Numbered from the stretch's first letter, positions 1 through 7,291 are shown. The stretch: 10,043 bases of DNA from ChocPot-Mid sp043804925 (GCA_043804925.1 JAZDIP010000071.1:1-10043); one strand, 5' to 3'. Made by a program: numbers and translations. Notes: a model not told the origin generated them from the sequence alone.

Positions 1-48
1 ATTTTTTCTGTGTAATCTGATTAATCCGTGCAAATCAGCGATTCTGAC
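1..48 (-). repeat. Dispersed intergenic repeat fragment (CTGATTT..GGATTA type)
   Basis: Read on the minus strand, this stretch begins GTCAGAATCGCTGATTT and continues through GGATTAATCAGATTACAC. A diverged copy lies on the plus strand at 7316-7349, starting GTCTGAACCACTGATTT; the first 27 bases agree at about 21 positions by eye. I recall very similar sequence between genes in many environmental Bacteroidota and related genomes, which suggests a dispersed non-coding repeat. The left end may continue beyond the window. No coding potential is visible. Confidence 0.55.
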
Positions 49-89
49 AATGAACGCAAGAAAGACTAAGTTTACAAATATTTTAAAAA

Positions 90-317
90 TTATATTCCTA
101 CTATTTGTTCCTTTCTTGTATTAAAAAAATTAATTGGTAAAATGTTGCTTAAATTAATGACATCCATTGCATCCAAAATTTCGATGCCAACAATTTTACC
201 ATTTTCACCAATATCCAAAACAATATTTTCACTAACTCTCCTGTTGATTACTTCATGTTGAGAATCATCGAACCTGAGATAGAGCAAATCATATTTATCA
301 TCATATTCTATTTTCAT
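90..317 (-). CDS. DUF2283 domain protein (possible antitoxin-like partner)
   Basis: This small protein of 75 residues opens with MKIEYDDKYDLLYLRF, continues with a central VSENIVLDIGENGKIVGIEIL stretch in three beta-strand-like blocks, and matches the DUF2283 family in pattern and length. Residues after about 55 (NLSNILPINFFN) are a variable tail. The start is well supported: a GGGAG ribosome-binding site sits 6 nt upstream, inside the last two codons of the preceding DUF4258 gene, whose stop lies only 3 nt before this ATG. The two genes are therefore translated as a pair. DUF2283 genes are often found next to DUF4258 genes, and an antitoxin role has been suggested from this pairing. I infer that role here only from context. 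The biochemical function is unknown. Confidence 0.85.
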   Translation of the reverse strand: MKIEYDDKYDLLYLRFDDSQHEVINRRVSENIVLDIGENGKIVGIEILDAMDVINLSNILPINFFNTRKEQIVGI

Positions 318-320
318 TTT

Positions 321-582
321 TTACTCCCATTTGCCATAGAAAACATACACTGTAATTGTAATAATAATATCATTTTCAATTGTATAAATTACTTCAATTT
401 TTTTCTGTTCATAGAACTTACCATTCCAAATATTTTTAAAATCAAATACTAATCCTTTTGAAAATCTGTCTTTTTTTTGCTTCAATTCTTGTACCTTTTT
501 CCAATACTTCAAATATTTCATTTTCGGAAGCACCTCTTTCTAATGCTCTTTTCAAAGTATGTGGTTCAATTTTAATTCTCAT
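321..582 (-). pseudogene. DUF4258 domain protein, split by a one-base frameshift
   Basis: Two overlapping frames together make one DUF4258-like protein. The N-terminal part starts at ATG 582-580 (MRIKIEPHTLKRALERGASE, then NEIFEVLEKGTRIEAK) and stops at 442. The C-terminal part carries DRFSKGLVFDF, NGKFYEQKKIEVIYTIE and the family-typical end ITVYVFYGKWE, stopping at 321. The frames meet at a run of eight A (T at 471-478 on the plus strand); with seven A the reading frame would be continuous for 86 residues. The region from 533 downstream can be read alone from a GTG, but that would replace the conserved N-terminal histidine/arginine helix with unrelated residues, so I treat 321-582 as one gene. 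It is followed 3 nt later by the DUF2283 gene. DUF4258 proteins are suspected RelE-like toxins; this is not established here. The break could be a real mutation, a sequencing indel, or a slippage site. Confidence 0.7.
324..328 (-). promoter_or_regulatory. Ribosome binding site of the DUF2283 gene
   Basis: GGGAG on the minus strand lies 6 nt before the ATG at 317-315. It is embedded in the TGG-GAG codons that end the DUF4258 gene, which suggests translational coupling of the pair. Confidence 0.6.
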
Positions 583-646
583 TTTTAAAAGAAATTTTAA
601 TAATTACACTACAACAACTTTAAATTAATAAATTTATCATTATCAT

Positions 647-676
647 CAAAAATTATTACTGCATTTGTTTTACCAA
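647..676 (-). promoter_or_regulatory. Possible promoter of the DUF4258-DUF2283 pair
   Basis: On the minus strand a TTG (676-674) is followed after 19 bases by AATTTTTG (654-647), one mismatch from the Bacteroidota -7 box TAnnTTTG. It lies about 65 bases before the DUF4258 ATG, in the gap after the dehydrogenase gene. AT-rich sequence gives such near-matches by chance, so this is weak. Without it the pair could be read through from the upstream operon. Confidence 0.25.
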
Positions 677-682
677 GAGATT

Positions 683-2062
683 TTACCTCACACTCACCGT
701 CTTAACATTCACAAATTCCCTGATTCCCCAATCGGAAAGCTCCCTGCCATAACCCGATTGCTTGATACCCCCGAATGGCAATCGTGAATCAGAGCGTACA
801 AAGTCATTGACCTGCACTGTTCCTGATTCGACTAAATTCCTTGCTATATATTCAGCTTTGTTTATGTCTTGCGAGAAGACTGCTGCACCCAGACCATATA
901 TGTGATTGTTCGAAAGCTCTATTGCTTCATCTTCTGTTTTGTATGAAATTATTGACGCAACAGGTCCGAAAGTTTCTTCGTCGAATGCAGGCATCCCCGG
1001 TTTTACATTAGTCAAAACTGACACAGGATAAAAATATCCGGGACCATCAGGAAGTTCGCAACCAAGTTCTGCTATAGCTCCTAATTTTATGCTTTGCATA
1101 ACCTGTGCGTGAAGTCCTTCCTGCAAATCTTTTCTTGCCATCGGACCAACTGAAACACCCTCTTCCAGTGGATTGCCAACCTTGAAAGCCGACATTTTAT
1201 TTATCAACAGTTCGGTAAATTTGTCGTGAATAGATTCATGTACGATAAACCTTTTTGCGGCGATGCAGGATTGACCTGAATTAATTAATCTACCCATTGC
1301 ACATGCTTGTGTAGTAAGTTCAAGGTCGGCATCGGGAAGAATTATATACGGGTCGCTTCCGCCAAGTTCCATTACAGTTTTTTTAATAACTCTGCCTGCG
1401 GTTTCCGCAACAAATGAACCTGAATAATTGCTTCCGGTCAATGTTACTGCGGCTATTAAGGGATGCTCGATTATGTATTTCGATTTTTCCTTAACTTCGG
1501 CATGGCTGATTATTAAATTTGTAAAAACATTTTCAGGAAAACCTGCTTGCCTGAAAACATTTTCGATTTCGACAGCACATCCGACAGTGTTGCGTGAATG
1601 CTTGAGCATACCTGCATTACCTGCCATCAAAGCCGGTACAGCAAAGCGAAAAACCTGCCAGAAGGGGAAATTCCATGGCATAACGGCAAGCACTATACCG
1701 AGTGGAGTGAAAGTAACATAACTTTTCGTCATTTCCGTTTTGTACTCAATATCCGTTAAAAATGTCTCTGCATTTTGAGCATAGTATTCACAGCAAACAG
1801 CGCACTTTTCAATTTCGGAGATACCCTGGGAAAAAGGTTTTCCCATTTCCAGAGCCATTAATGTTGCATAATCATGTTTGTTTTTTTTGAGAACATCAGC
1901 CGCTTTTAACATTAATTCAGCACGATACTGGAAAGTTGTCCCTTTCCAATTCAAAAAGCTTTTATATGTATCCTTGATTTTATTTTCTAAGGTTACCAGA
2001 GTATAACTTTCATATTCCCTGATTTTTTCTTCAGTTGAAGGATTAATCGTCCAAAATTTCAT
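683..2062 (-). CDS. NAD(P)-dependent succinate-semialdehyde dehydrogenase, Sad/YneI type
   Basis: This is a complete aldehyde dehydrogenase of 459 residues, the usual length for the Sad/YneI branch. These enzymes oxidise succinate semialdehyde (and some other aldehydes) to the acid in the cytosol with NAD(P)+, feeding succinate to the TCA cycle. Visible motifs are the oxyanion asparagine in MPWNFPFWQ (N131), AVPALMAGNAGMLKH (141-155), the cofactor-binding TLTGS (208-211), the general base glutamate in MELGGSDP (E232), the catalytic cysteine in SGQSCIAAKRF (C266), the EETFGP motif (362-367) and the closing LPFGGIKQSGYGREL (428-442). The stretches around 120-160 and 225-275 resemble E. coli Sad (YneI) more than GabD, as I recall those sequences. 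The ATG is supported by AGGA 8 nt upstream. It begins 19 bp after the CotH-like gene and is probably in its transcript; a functional tie between them is not evident. The exact substrate is inferred from family. Confidence 0.9.
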   Translation of the reverse strand: MKFWTINPSTEEKIREYESYTLVTLENKIKDTYKSFLNWKGTTFQYRAELMLKAADVLKKNKHDYATLMALEMGKPFSQGISEIEKCAVCCEYYAQNAETFLTDIEYKTEMTKSYVTFTPLGIVLAVMPWNFPFWQVFRFAVPALMAGNAGMLKHSRNTVGCAVEIENVFRQAGFPENVFTNLIISHAEVKEKSKYIIEHPLIAAVTLTGSNYSGSFVAETAGRVIKKTVMELGGSDPYIILPDADLELTTQACAMGRLINSGQSCIAAKRFIVHESIHDKFTELLINKMSAFKVGNPLEEGVSVGPMARKDLQEGLHAQVMQSIKLGAIAELGCELPDGPGYFYPVSVLTNVKPGMPAFDEETFGPVASIISYKTEDEAIELSNNHIYGLGAAVFSQDINKAEYIARNLVESGTVQVNDFVRSDSRLPFGGIKQSGYGRELSDWGIREFVNVKTVSVR

Positions 2063-2081
2063 AACAAATTTCCTGTTGATT

Positions 2082-4424
2082 TTAATTAAGAATTAAAACT
2101 TTTTTAGTATAGGTTTTACCGTCTATTTTGAAGTTAATAAAATACACTCCATCAGGTTGTTCGGTTAAATCAATTTCCGAATTGAAATAATAAAAATAAT
2201 TTTTCGAGTCACTGGTGTAAACCACTTGTCCGAGAACATTTGTAACATTAATATTGCAAAATATTATTTCAGGACTGAGCAAGTCGAGATTAATAACTCC
2301 GGAACTTGGATTTGGATAAACAGATATAGAAAAAATATCATCTAATTGAATATCATCGTCAATATCTAAAGTAGTAAGAAAATCAGAAACATGTTGCCTG
2401 ACAATATCCGGTCTGACAACAGCAAATTTTTTCATATTTTCAATACAAGCATCCCAATATTCCCTACAGATAGGATAATTCCATCGTGCAATATGCTCAT
2501 CGATTTCCGGTTTATAAATAGATTTCAGTTCCTCGATTCTTTGTACAATACGTTCCGGCCTAAAGACTGTATTCATTCGAAGTTCCAGCGTAGCAAAAAA
2601 TTTTGTCCTGAAATTTTTATTTTTTATTAAATTCCTAAAAAGAAAAGTGGAAGACGGCGGATTTCTCCAGTCATCAGAACTATCAGCAGTAATATGATTG
2701 ATGGAATTGAGACTGTCATAATAAAAACCATCGTCATTATCAAAAGACAACCATCTCCACTTTCCTCCGGGTACTTTTGGTCTCCAAATCCTAACATTAT
2801 TTCCGGGCCAATCATAAACAGCGAAGAAAATCTTTTGTACATTATAATTTATGAAATTGTATATATCCATGTATTCGGATACAACATCAAAATTATCGTC
2901 GTCAGCCAAATCATGATTTTGAATAAATTGATACATCTCATTATAGTGAGAACTGAGTGAAGGTACGGCAAACAGTATTTGATTAAAAATCTCAATGTCT
3001 TCGGGTTCGGCGTTACAAAAATCCGTTAAATAATATTCATCATATCTTTCCCTGATATTGTGAATTCCCCAGTATTCACCATTAATAAAGACTATCGAAG
3101 GCCTCCATTCCTGGAATTCGATGCCTATATTCCTGCTCAAATCCTGAATGAGAATGTCAGTAAAAAGGGTATTAAGAAAATCCTGTCCAGAATTCCTGAG
3201 AATAAACCTCTTAAATTCGGTTTTATTATTTTGAGGAAATAACTGATATTGAAAAGTGTTTTTCCCATATTCGGAACGTGCATAGAGTCTTAAGGATTTT
3301 TCAGGCAATGCCCTGCCCCCCGACCCATGGATACGAACTCCGGCATCCTGTGAAAATCCCGGTTTTCCATCCGGTTCGAATAATTCAATATAGACCGGCC
3401 TTTCCCACTCATCCCCTTTCTGATGATAATTACCCGTACCCCAATACCAAGAGGTTTCGGGATTTTCGGCATGAACCTTTCCGGGAATATATATGCCTTC
3501 ATTAAAACCAAAAAAATTTAGACTATCGGTTATAATCGAAATTATTGGAAAAGTATATCGGTTATAAATATTGGGGTCAACAAAATAAGTAGCTGAAATA
3601 ACTTTTCCGCTTCTTACACCTTTTTTAAAAGGAGCCGCACGAATAACTGTAGCTTTATATACCTCTCCTTTAGGTGGTAACCAACGATATGATTCCGGTG
3701 CATTCTCAGGATTTGTCCTTATCATCGAAAATATATTGGGTAAACCGTTTTTATTCTTTATTCTTATGGGACCGGTGTATAAATATGAACTGTCAGTCGG
3801 TTCGGAACCATCGAGTGTATAATAAATATCATCATCGGTAAGTGCCTTACTTATAGTTAAATCAAAATCGTACAAATATAATCCTCCTTTTTTAGAAAAT
3901 TCTATTAGACTCATTTGTGTCATGTTGTTATTTGATTTACCAGGAGATGGATTAAAGAAGAGAGAAAAATTGTTTGTACCATCAGGAATTCTACCGTATG
4001 ATATATCTGTTGTAAGTTCCACAGGATTTAATTTATCTACCAAAATAAGGTTCTTTTCGAGAAGTCTAATCGTTTCTCCTTCGGAATTCAGTTTGAAATT
4101 CGTATGAAGATTAAATCCGTCGAATTTATCTTTATCAGAACAAAAGATAATTAAATATTTATCAGGAGCCAGGTTAACGAAAGGAAATCTCCATTTAACT
4201 TCTTCGGCATCATCGGTCAAATACCAATTTTCCAGGTTTTCAGTATAATCACCGGAATTGTAGAGTTCTATCCAGTCCGGAAAATCACCGTCTTCATCCT
4301 GTAGAATTTTTGAATTGGAAGACATTATTTCGTTTATGACAATCTTTGGGTATAGTTCCTGACTAAAAGTCAGTAACATTAATAAACAAATTACAGCATA
4401 GTTATATTGTTTTTTTATTCTCAT
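2082..4424 (-). CDS. Secreted CotH-family protein with lamin-tail domain and T9SS sorting tail
   Basis: This 780-residue multidomain protein starts with a signal peptide (MRIKKQYNYAVICLLMLLTF, cleavage probably near 25). Residues 28-165 form a lamin-tail-like domain (IVINEIMSSN, DWIELYNSG, LENWYLTDD, DISYGRIPDGT). Residues 180-285 look like a chitobiase C-terminal-type beta domain (DIYYTLDGSEPT, IRAAPFKKGVRSG). Residues 290-680 are a CotH-like domain: DAGVRIHGSGGRALPEKSLR (360-379), FILRNSGQD (407-415), FINGEYWGIHNIRERYDEYY (446-465) and WRWLSFDNDDGF (556-567), where acidic residues would bind metal as in CotH-type kinases. Residues 697-780 are a Por C-terminal sorting domain (SISVYPNPSSG, NVLGQVVYT, LTEQPDGVYFINF, TKKVLILN), which directs export by type IX secretion. 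Similar architectures recur in Bacteroidota and Ignavibacteria; the substrate is unknown and kinase activity is not shown. No clear Shine-Dalgarno precedes the ATG. Confidence 0.88.
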   Translation of the reverse strand: MRIKKQYNYAVICLLMLLTFSQELYPKIVINEIMSSNSKILQDEDGDFPDWIELYNSGDYTENLENWYLTDDAEEVKWRFPFVNLAPDKYLIIFCSDKDKFDGFNLHTNFKLNSEGETIRLLEKNLILVDKLNPVELTTDISYGRIPDGTNNFSLFFNPSPGKSNNNMTQMSLIEFSKKGGLYLYDFDLTISKALTDDDIYYTLDGSEPTDSSYLYTGPIRIKNKNGLPNIFSMIRTNPENAPESYRWLPPKGEVYKATVIRAAPFKKGVRSGKVISATYFVDPNIYNRYTFPIISIITDSLNFFGFNEGIYIPGKVHAENPETSWYWGTGNYHQKGDEWERPVYIELFEPDGKPGFSQDAGVRIHGSGGRALPEKSLRLYARSEYGKNTFQYQLFPQNNKTEFKRFILRNSGQDFLNTLFTDILIQDLSRNIGIEFQEWRPSIVFINGEYWGIHNIRERYDEYYLTDFCNAEPEDIEIFNQILFAVPSLSSHYNEMYQFIQNHDLADDDNFDVVSEYMDIYNFINYNVQKIFFAVYDWPGNNVRIWRPKVPGGKWRWLSFDNDDGFYYDSLNSINHITADSSDDWRNPPSSTFLFRNLIKNKNFRTKFFATLELRMNTVFRPERIVQRIEELKSIYKPEIDEHIARWNYPICREYWDACIENMKKFAVVRPDIVRQHVSDFLTTLDIDDDIQLDDIFSISVYPNPSSGVINLDLLSPEIIFCNINVTNVLGQVVYTSDSKNYFYYFNSEIDLTEQPDGVYFINFKIDGKTYTKKVLILN

Positions 4425-4561
4425 TTTGATATTTTAAGATAATATAAAATCAACATATTCTATTGTCTTGCCAAATAAATTTATATTAAATTAAACAATT
4501 TCCACGAAATTTTCACAGAAATTTAAATTCTGTAATCATAAATATAAGTATGTTTATTATC

Positions 4562-4573
4562 AGGAATATTCCT
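4562..4573. promoter_or_regulatory. Perfect 12-bp palindrome, possible operator upstream of leuS
   Basis: AGGAATATTCCT is a perfect inverted repeat without a spacer. It ends 17 bp before the leuS -7 box, so it lies where the -33 element would be, a typical place for a repressor or activator site. No regulator gene is in the window. Chance occurrence in AT-rich DNA is possible. Confidence 0.3.
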
Positions 4574-4590
4574 ATCTCATAGCTTTTTCG

Positions 4591-4598
4591 TAATTTTG
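4591..4598 (+). promoter_or_regulatory. leuS promoter, Bacteroidota -7 box
   Basis: TAATTTTG is a perfect match to the TAnnTTTG box used by the primary sigma factor of Bacteroidota. It lies 41 bp before the leuS ATG, giving an expected leader of roughly 35 nt. A clear TTG -33 element is not present at the usual distance; the palindrome at 4562-4573 occupies that place. Confidence 0.5.
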
Positions 4599-4639
4599 AA
4601 GTTTATATAAAGTATTGTTATAATATTTCAAGAATTACA

Positions 4640-7219
4640 ATGGCAGCTTATCCTTTTAAGGAAATTGAAGAAAAATGGCAAAAAGAATGGGAATTAAGAG
4701 AAAGCAACTTAGTTTCCACCGACATAAATAAACCCAAATATTATGTGTTGGATATGTTCCCATATCCCAGCGGTGCGGGTTTACATATAGGTCATCCCGA
4801 AGGATACACTGCAACCGATATCGTAACACGTTATAAAAAAATGAACGGATTCAATGTATTGCATCCTATGGGCTTCGATGCTTTTGGTTTACCAACCGAG
4901 AGATATAGCATGCAAACAGGAATTCATCCTGAAGTTGCAACAAAAAATAATATGGAGACATTCAAACGGCAGTTGAAAATGCTCGGATTCGGATATGATT
5001 GGTCAAGAGAAATAAACACTACAAACCCGCAATATTACAAATGGACTCAATGGATGTTCCTTCTGATTTACAATTCATGGTTCGACGAAACTCAAAACAA
5101 AGCAAGACATATTGACGAGTTACCGATACCTGATTCCATAAAAGAATCAATTGAAATTGAAAATTATAAAGATGAACATCGTTTGGCATATATAGCCATG
5201 ATACCTGTAAATTGGTGCGAAGCTTTGGGGACAGTACTTGCCAACGAAGAATGTGACGAATGGCGCGAAAAAGGTTACGAAGTTGAACGCAAGCCAATGC
5301 GTCAATGGATGATAAAAATCACAAAATACTCCCAAAGATTACTCGAAGACCTTGAACTTGTTGACTGGCCCTTTTCTACAAAAGAAATGCAGAAAAACTG
5401 GATTGGCAGAAGCGAAGGAGCCGAGATTAATTTCAAGTTAAACTATGCGAAACGTGAAACGCGAAACGTGAAAAGTATAACTGAGGATACGATAAGAGTT
5501 TTTACAACCAGACCTGATACAGTTTTTGGTGCGACCTATATGGTGTTAGCTCCTGAGCATGAACTTGTTGAAAGCATTGTAACAGAGGATAATAATGATA
5601 AAATTGAGAATTACATTAAACAAGCATCATTAAAAAGTGACCTTGAAAGAACTGAATTAAGCAAAGAAAAAACAGGGATATTCACTGGTGCTTATGCTAT
5701 TAATCCTGCAACAGGCAAAGAAATTCCTATTTGGATAGCAGATTATGTGCTTGCGCATTATGGCACAGGTGCTATAATGGCTGTTCCCGGACATGACGAA
5801 AGAGACCACGAGTTTGCAACGAAGAATAATTTACCGATAGTTAAGGTAGTCGAAAAAGAAAATGAGAATTGGGATATTTCAAGGTCCGCTTTAACTGATG
5901 ATGGAATTGCAGTTAACTCAGCTAATGATGAAATCTCTATTAACGGTTTAAAAACTCCTGAAGCTAAAGAAAAGACAATTCAGTGGCTGGAATCAAAGAA
6001 TATCGGTAACCGGAAAATTCAGTATAAACTGAGGGACTGGCTTTTTTCCAGACAAAGATATTGGGGCGAACCGATTCCGATTATGTTTTTTGAAGATGGC
6101 TCTAAACGTGCTTTGGATAGTGAAGAACTCCCTCTTGTATTGCCGGAAGTTTCGGACTTTAAACCTGCAGGAACCGGTGAATCACCTCTTGCAAAAGTTG
6201 AATCATGGATTAATTTCATTGATAAGAAAACAGGGAGAAATGCAAGATTTGAAACTAATACAATGCCTCAATGGGCTGGCTCATGCTGGTATTATTTGAG
6301 ATATATTGACCCGGATAACAACAACATCTTTGCCGACAAGGAAAAAGAAAAATACTGGATGTCACCTGCCGGCATTGACCTATATATGGGTGGTGCAGAG
6401 CATGCTGTACTGCATTTGCTTTATGCACGCTTTTGGCATAAGGTTCTTTTTGACCACGGATATGTTTCGACTCCTGAGCCATTCAAAAAGCTTTTCCACC
6501 AAGGTTTGATTATGGGCGAGGACGGGAGAAAAATGTCAAAATCTCTTGGTAATGTGATTAATCCTGATGATGTGGTTAATGAATTTGGTGCAGATTCAAT
6601 CCGTGTTTTCGAAATGTTTCTCGGTCCTTTGCAGGATGCAAAACCATGGTCAACAGACGGTATTGCAGGTGTTAACAGGTTCTTGGGCAGAGTCTGGCGA
6701 TTGATTGTTAATCAAGATGGTAATATATCATCTGACTTGCAAGAAATTCCTTTGACTTCAGAACAGGAATTTGTTTTGCATTCAACAATAAAGAAAGTTT
6801 CCGAGGATATTGAAAATCTTCATTTTAATACAGCAGTTTCGCAGATGATGATTTTCGTTAATGAGTTTACAAAAGCACAAATCAAACCGCTTGGAGCAAT
6901 CGAAAAATTCTTAATGTGTCTTGCTCCTTTCGCTCCGCATATATCTGAAGAGCTTTGGGAAATGCTTGGACATAAAGAATCTATTTTCGAACATACATTC
7001 CCCGCATACGACGAATCGAAAATCCAAAAGAATGAAATCGAGTTTGTCGTGCAGGTGAACAGCAAAATCAGGGCAAGGATGATGCTCCCGGTGGATTTGC
7101 CCCAAGAAGAATATGAAAAAATGACATTGAAAGATGAATCAGTTCAAAAGCATATTGGCAGTAAGCACATTAGGAAAGTGATTTTTGTGCCCAACAAGCT
7201 GATTAATTTTATTGTTTAG
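4640..7219 (+). CDS. leuS: Leucyl-tRNA synthetase (LeuRS)
   Basis: LeuRS charges tRNA-Leu with leucine using ATP in the cytosol, and hydrolyses mischarged tRNA in its CP1 editing domain. The 859 residues cover the whole family. The HIGH motif is in PYPSGAGLHIGHPEGY (H49-H52) and KMSKS is at 631-635 in GEDGRKMSKSLGNV. The editing domain runs roughly from 255 to 440, with the threonine-rich TTRPDTVFGATYMVLAPEH (289-307) and the GHDERDHEFA segment (384-393), which carries the conserved editing aspartate. GSCWYYLRY (547-555) is the usual core signature. The C-terminal anticodon and tRNA-binding part begins near 660 and ends with VQVNSKIRAR and VPNKLINFIV. The leucine-specific insert found before KMSKS in E. 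coli is missing. Residues 270-278 (AKRETRNVK) are an unusual addition encoded by a short repeat, just before the editing core. The ATG has no clear Shine-Dalgarno; a promoter lies 41 bp upstream. Confidence 0.98.
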   Translation: MAAYPFKEIEEKWQKEWELRESNLVSTDINKPKYYVLDMFPYPSGAGLHIGHPEGYTATDIVTRYKKMNGFNVLHPMGFDAFGLPTERYSMQTGIHPEVATKNNMETFKRQLKMLGFGYDWSREINTTNPQYYKWTQWMFLLIYNSWFDETQNKARHIDELPIPDSIKESIEIENYKDEHRLAYIAMIPVNWCEALGTVLANEECDEWREKGYEVERKPMRQWMIKITKYSQRLLEDLELVDWPFSTKEMQKNWIGRSEGAEINFKLNYAKRETRNVKSITEDTIRVFTTRPDTVFGATYMVLAPEHELVESIVTEDNNDKIENYIKQASLKSDLERTELSKEKTGIFTGAYAINPATGKEIPIWIADYVLAHYGTGAIMAVPGHDERDHEFATKNNLPIVKVVEKENENWDISRSALTDDGIAVNSANDEISINGLKTPEAKEKTIQWLESKNIGNRKIQYKLRDWLFSRQRYWGEPIPIMFFEDGSKRALDSEELPLVLPEVSDFKPAGTGESPLAKVESWINFIDKKTGRNARFETNTMPQWAGSCWYYLRYIDPDNNNIFADKEKEKYWMSPAGIDLYMGGAEHAVLHLLYARFWHKVLFDHGYVSTPEPFKKLFHQGLIMGEDGRKMSKSLGNVINPDDVVNEFGADSIRVFEMFLGPLQDAKPWSTDGIAGVNRFLGRVWRLIVNQDGNISSDLQEIPLTSEQEFVLHSTIKKVSEDIENLHFNTAVSQMMIFVNEFTKAQIKPLGAIEKFLMCLAPFAPHISEELWEMLGHKESIFEHTFPAYDESKIQKNEIEFVVQVNSKIRARMMLPVDLPQEEYEKMTLKDESVQKHIGSKHIRKVIFVPNKLINFIV
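5447..5474 (+). repeat. Four tandem heptamers (GCGAAAC/GTGAAAC) inside leuS
   Basis: The units are GCGAAAC, GTGAAAC, GCGAAAC and GTGAAAA, that is, a 14-base unit twice with one final mismatch. The first 15 bases are identical to 7251-7265 in the gap after leuS. The repeat starts exactly at codon 270 and encodes AKRETRNVK without breaking the frame, because 28 bases plus the next two make ten codons (A270-S279). Confidence 0.8.
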
Positions 7220-7221
7220 TT

Positions 7222-7251
7222 ATCCTGAGCTTGTCGAAAGATGTTGCTCAG
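7222..7251 (+). repeat. Dispersed repeat with CTGAGC/GCTCAG arms
   Basis: ATCCTGAGCTTGTCGAAAGAT begins just after the leuS stop and is followed by GTTGCTCAG. CTGAGC (7225-7230) and GCTCAG (7246-7251) are perfect inverted arms around a 15-base loop. The CCTGAGCTTGTCGAA core is, as I recall, widespread as a short intergenic repeat in many bacterial genomes. There is no T-tract after the arms, so I do not call it a terminator. Confidence 0.5.
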
Positions 7252-7264
7252 CGAAACGTGAAAC
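7251..7264 (+). repeat. Heptamer pair GCGAAAC-GTGAAAC, second copy
   Basis: The 15 bases GCGAAACGTGAAACG (to 7265) are an exact direct repeat of 5447-5461 inside leuS, with unrelated bases on both sides. Here it is intergenic and consists of two units only. Confidence 0.7.
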
Positions 7265-7291
7265 GGAGAGATGAAAGAATTTCATGCGAAG

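Larger units (their letters stand above)
4425..4639. other. Divergent intergenic region between CotH-like gene and leuS
   Basis: This is 215 bp of very AT-rich sequence separating two divergent genes. The right half holds the leuS promoter candidate and a palindrome, listed separately. I saw no perfect TAnnTTTG box for the leftward gene, no open frame of note and no T-box or other recognisable riboswitch. Confidence 0.7.

Noticed and set aside
609..701. Minus-strand open frame of 30 codons with a protein-like ending (SLGKTNAVIIFDDNDKF)
   Set aside because: It has no start codon, overlaps the end of the dehydrogenase gene, and matches no family I recognise. It could be the remnant of a small gene tail, but the evidence is too thin to annotate.
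1428..1721. Plus-strand open frame of 97 codons inside the dehydrogenase gene
   Set aside because: It is antisense to the conserved core of the dehydrogenase, with no ribosome site or recognisable domain.
4600..4639. T-box or leader-peptide control of leuS
   Set aside because: The predicted leader is only about 35 nt, too short for a T-box, and has no leucine-codon run or specifier hairpin.
7225..7251. CTGAGC/GCTCAG hairpin as the leuS terminator
   Set aside because: The stem is only 6 bp with a 15-base loop and no following T-tract; it fits a dispersed repeat better.
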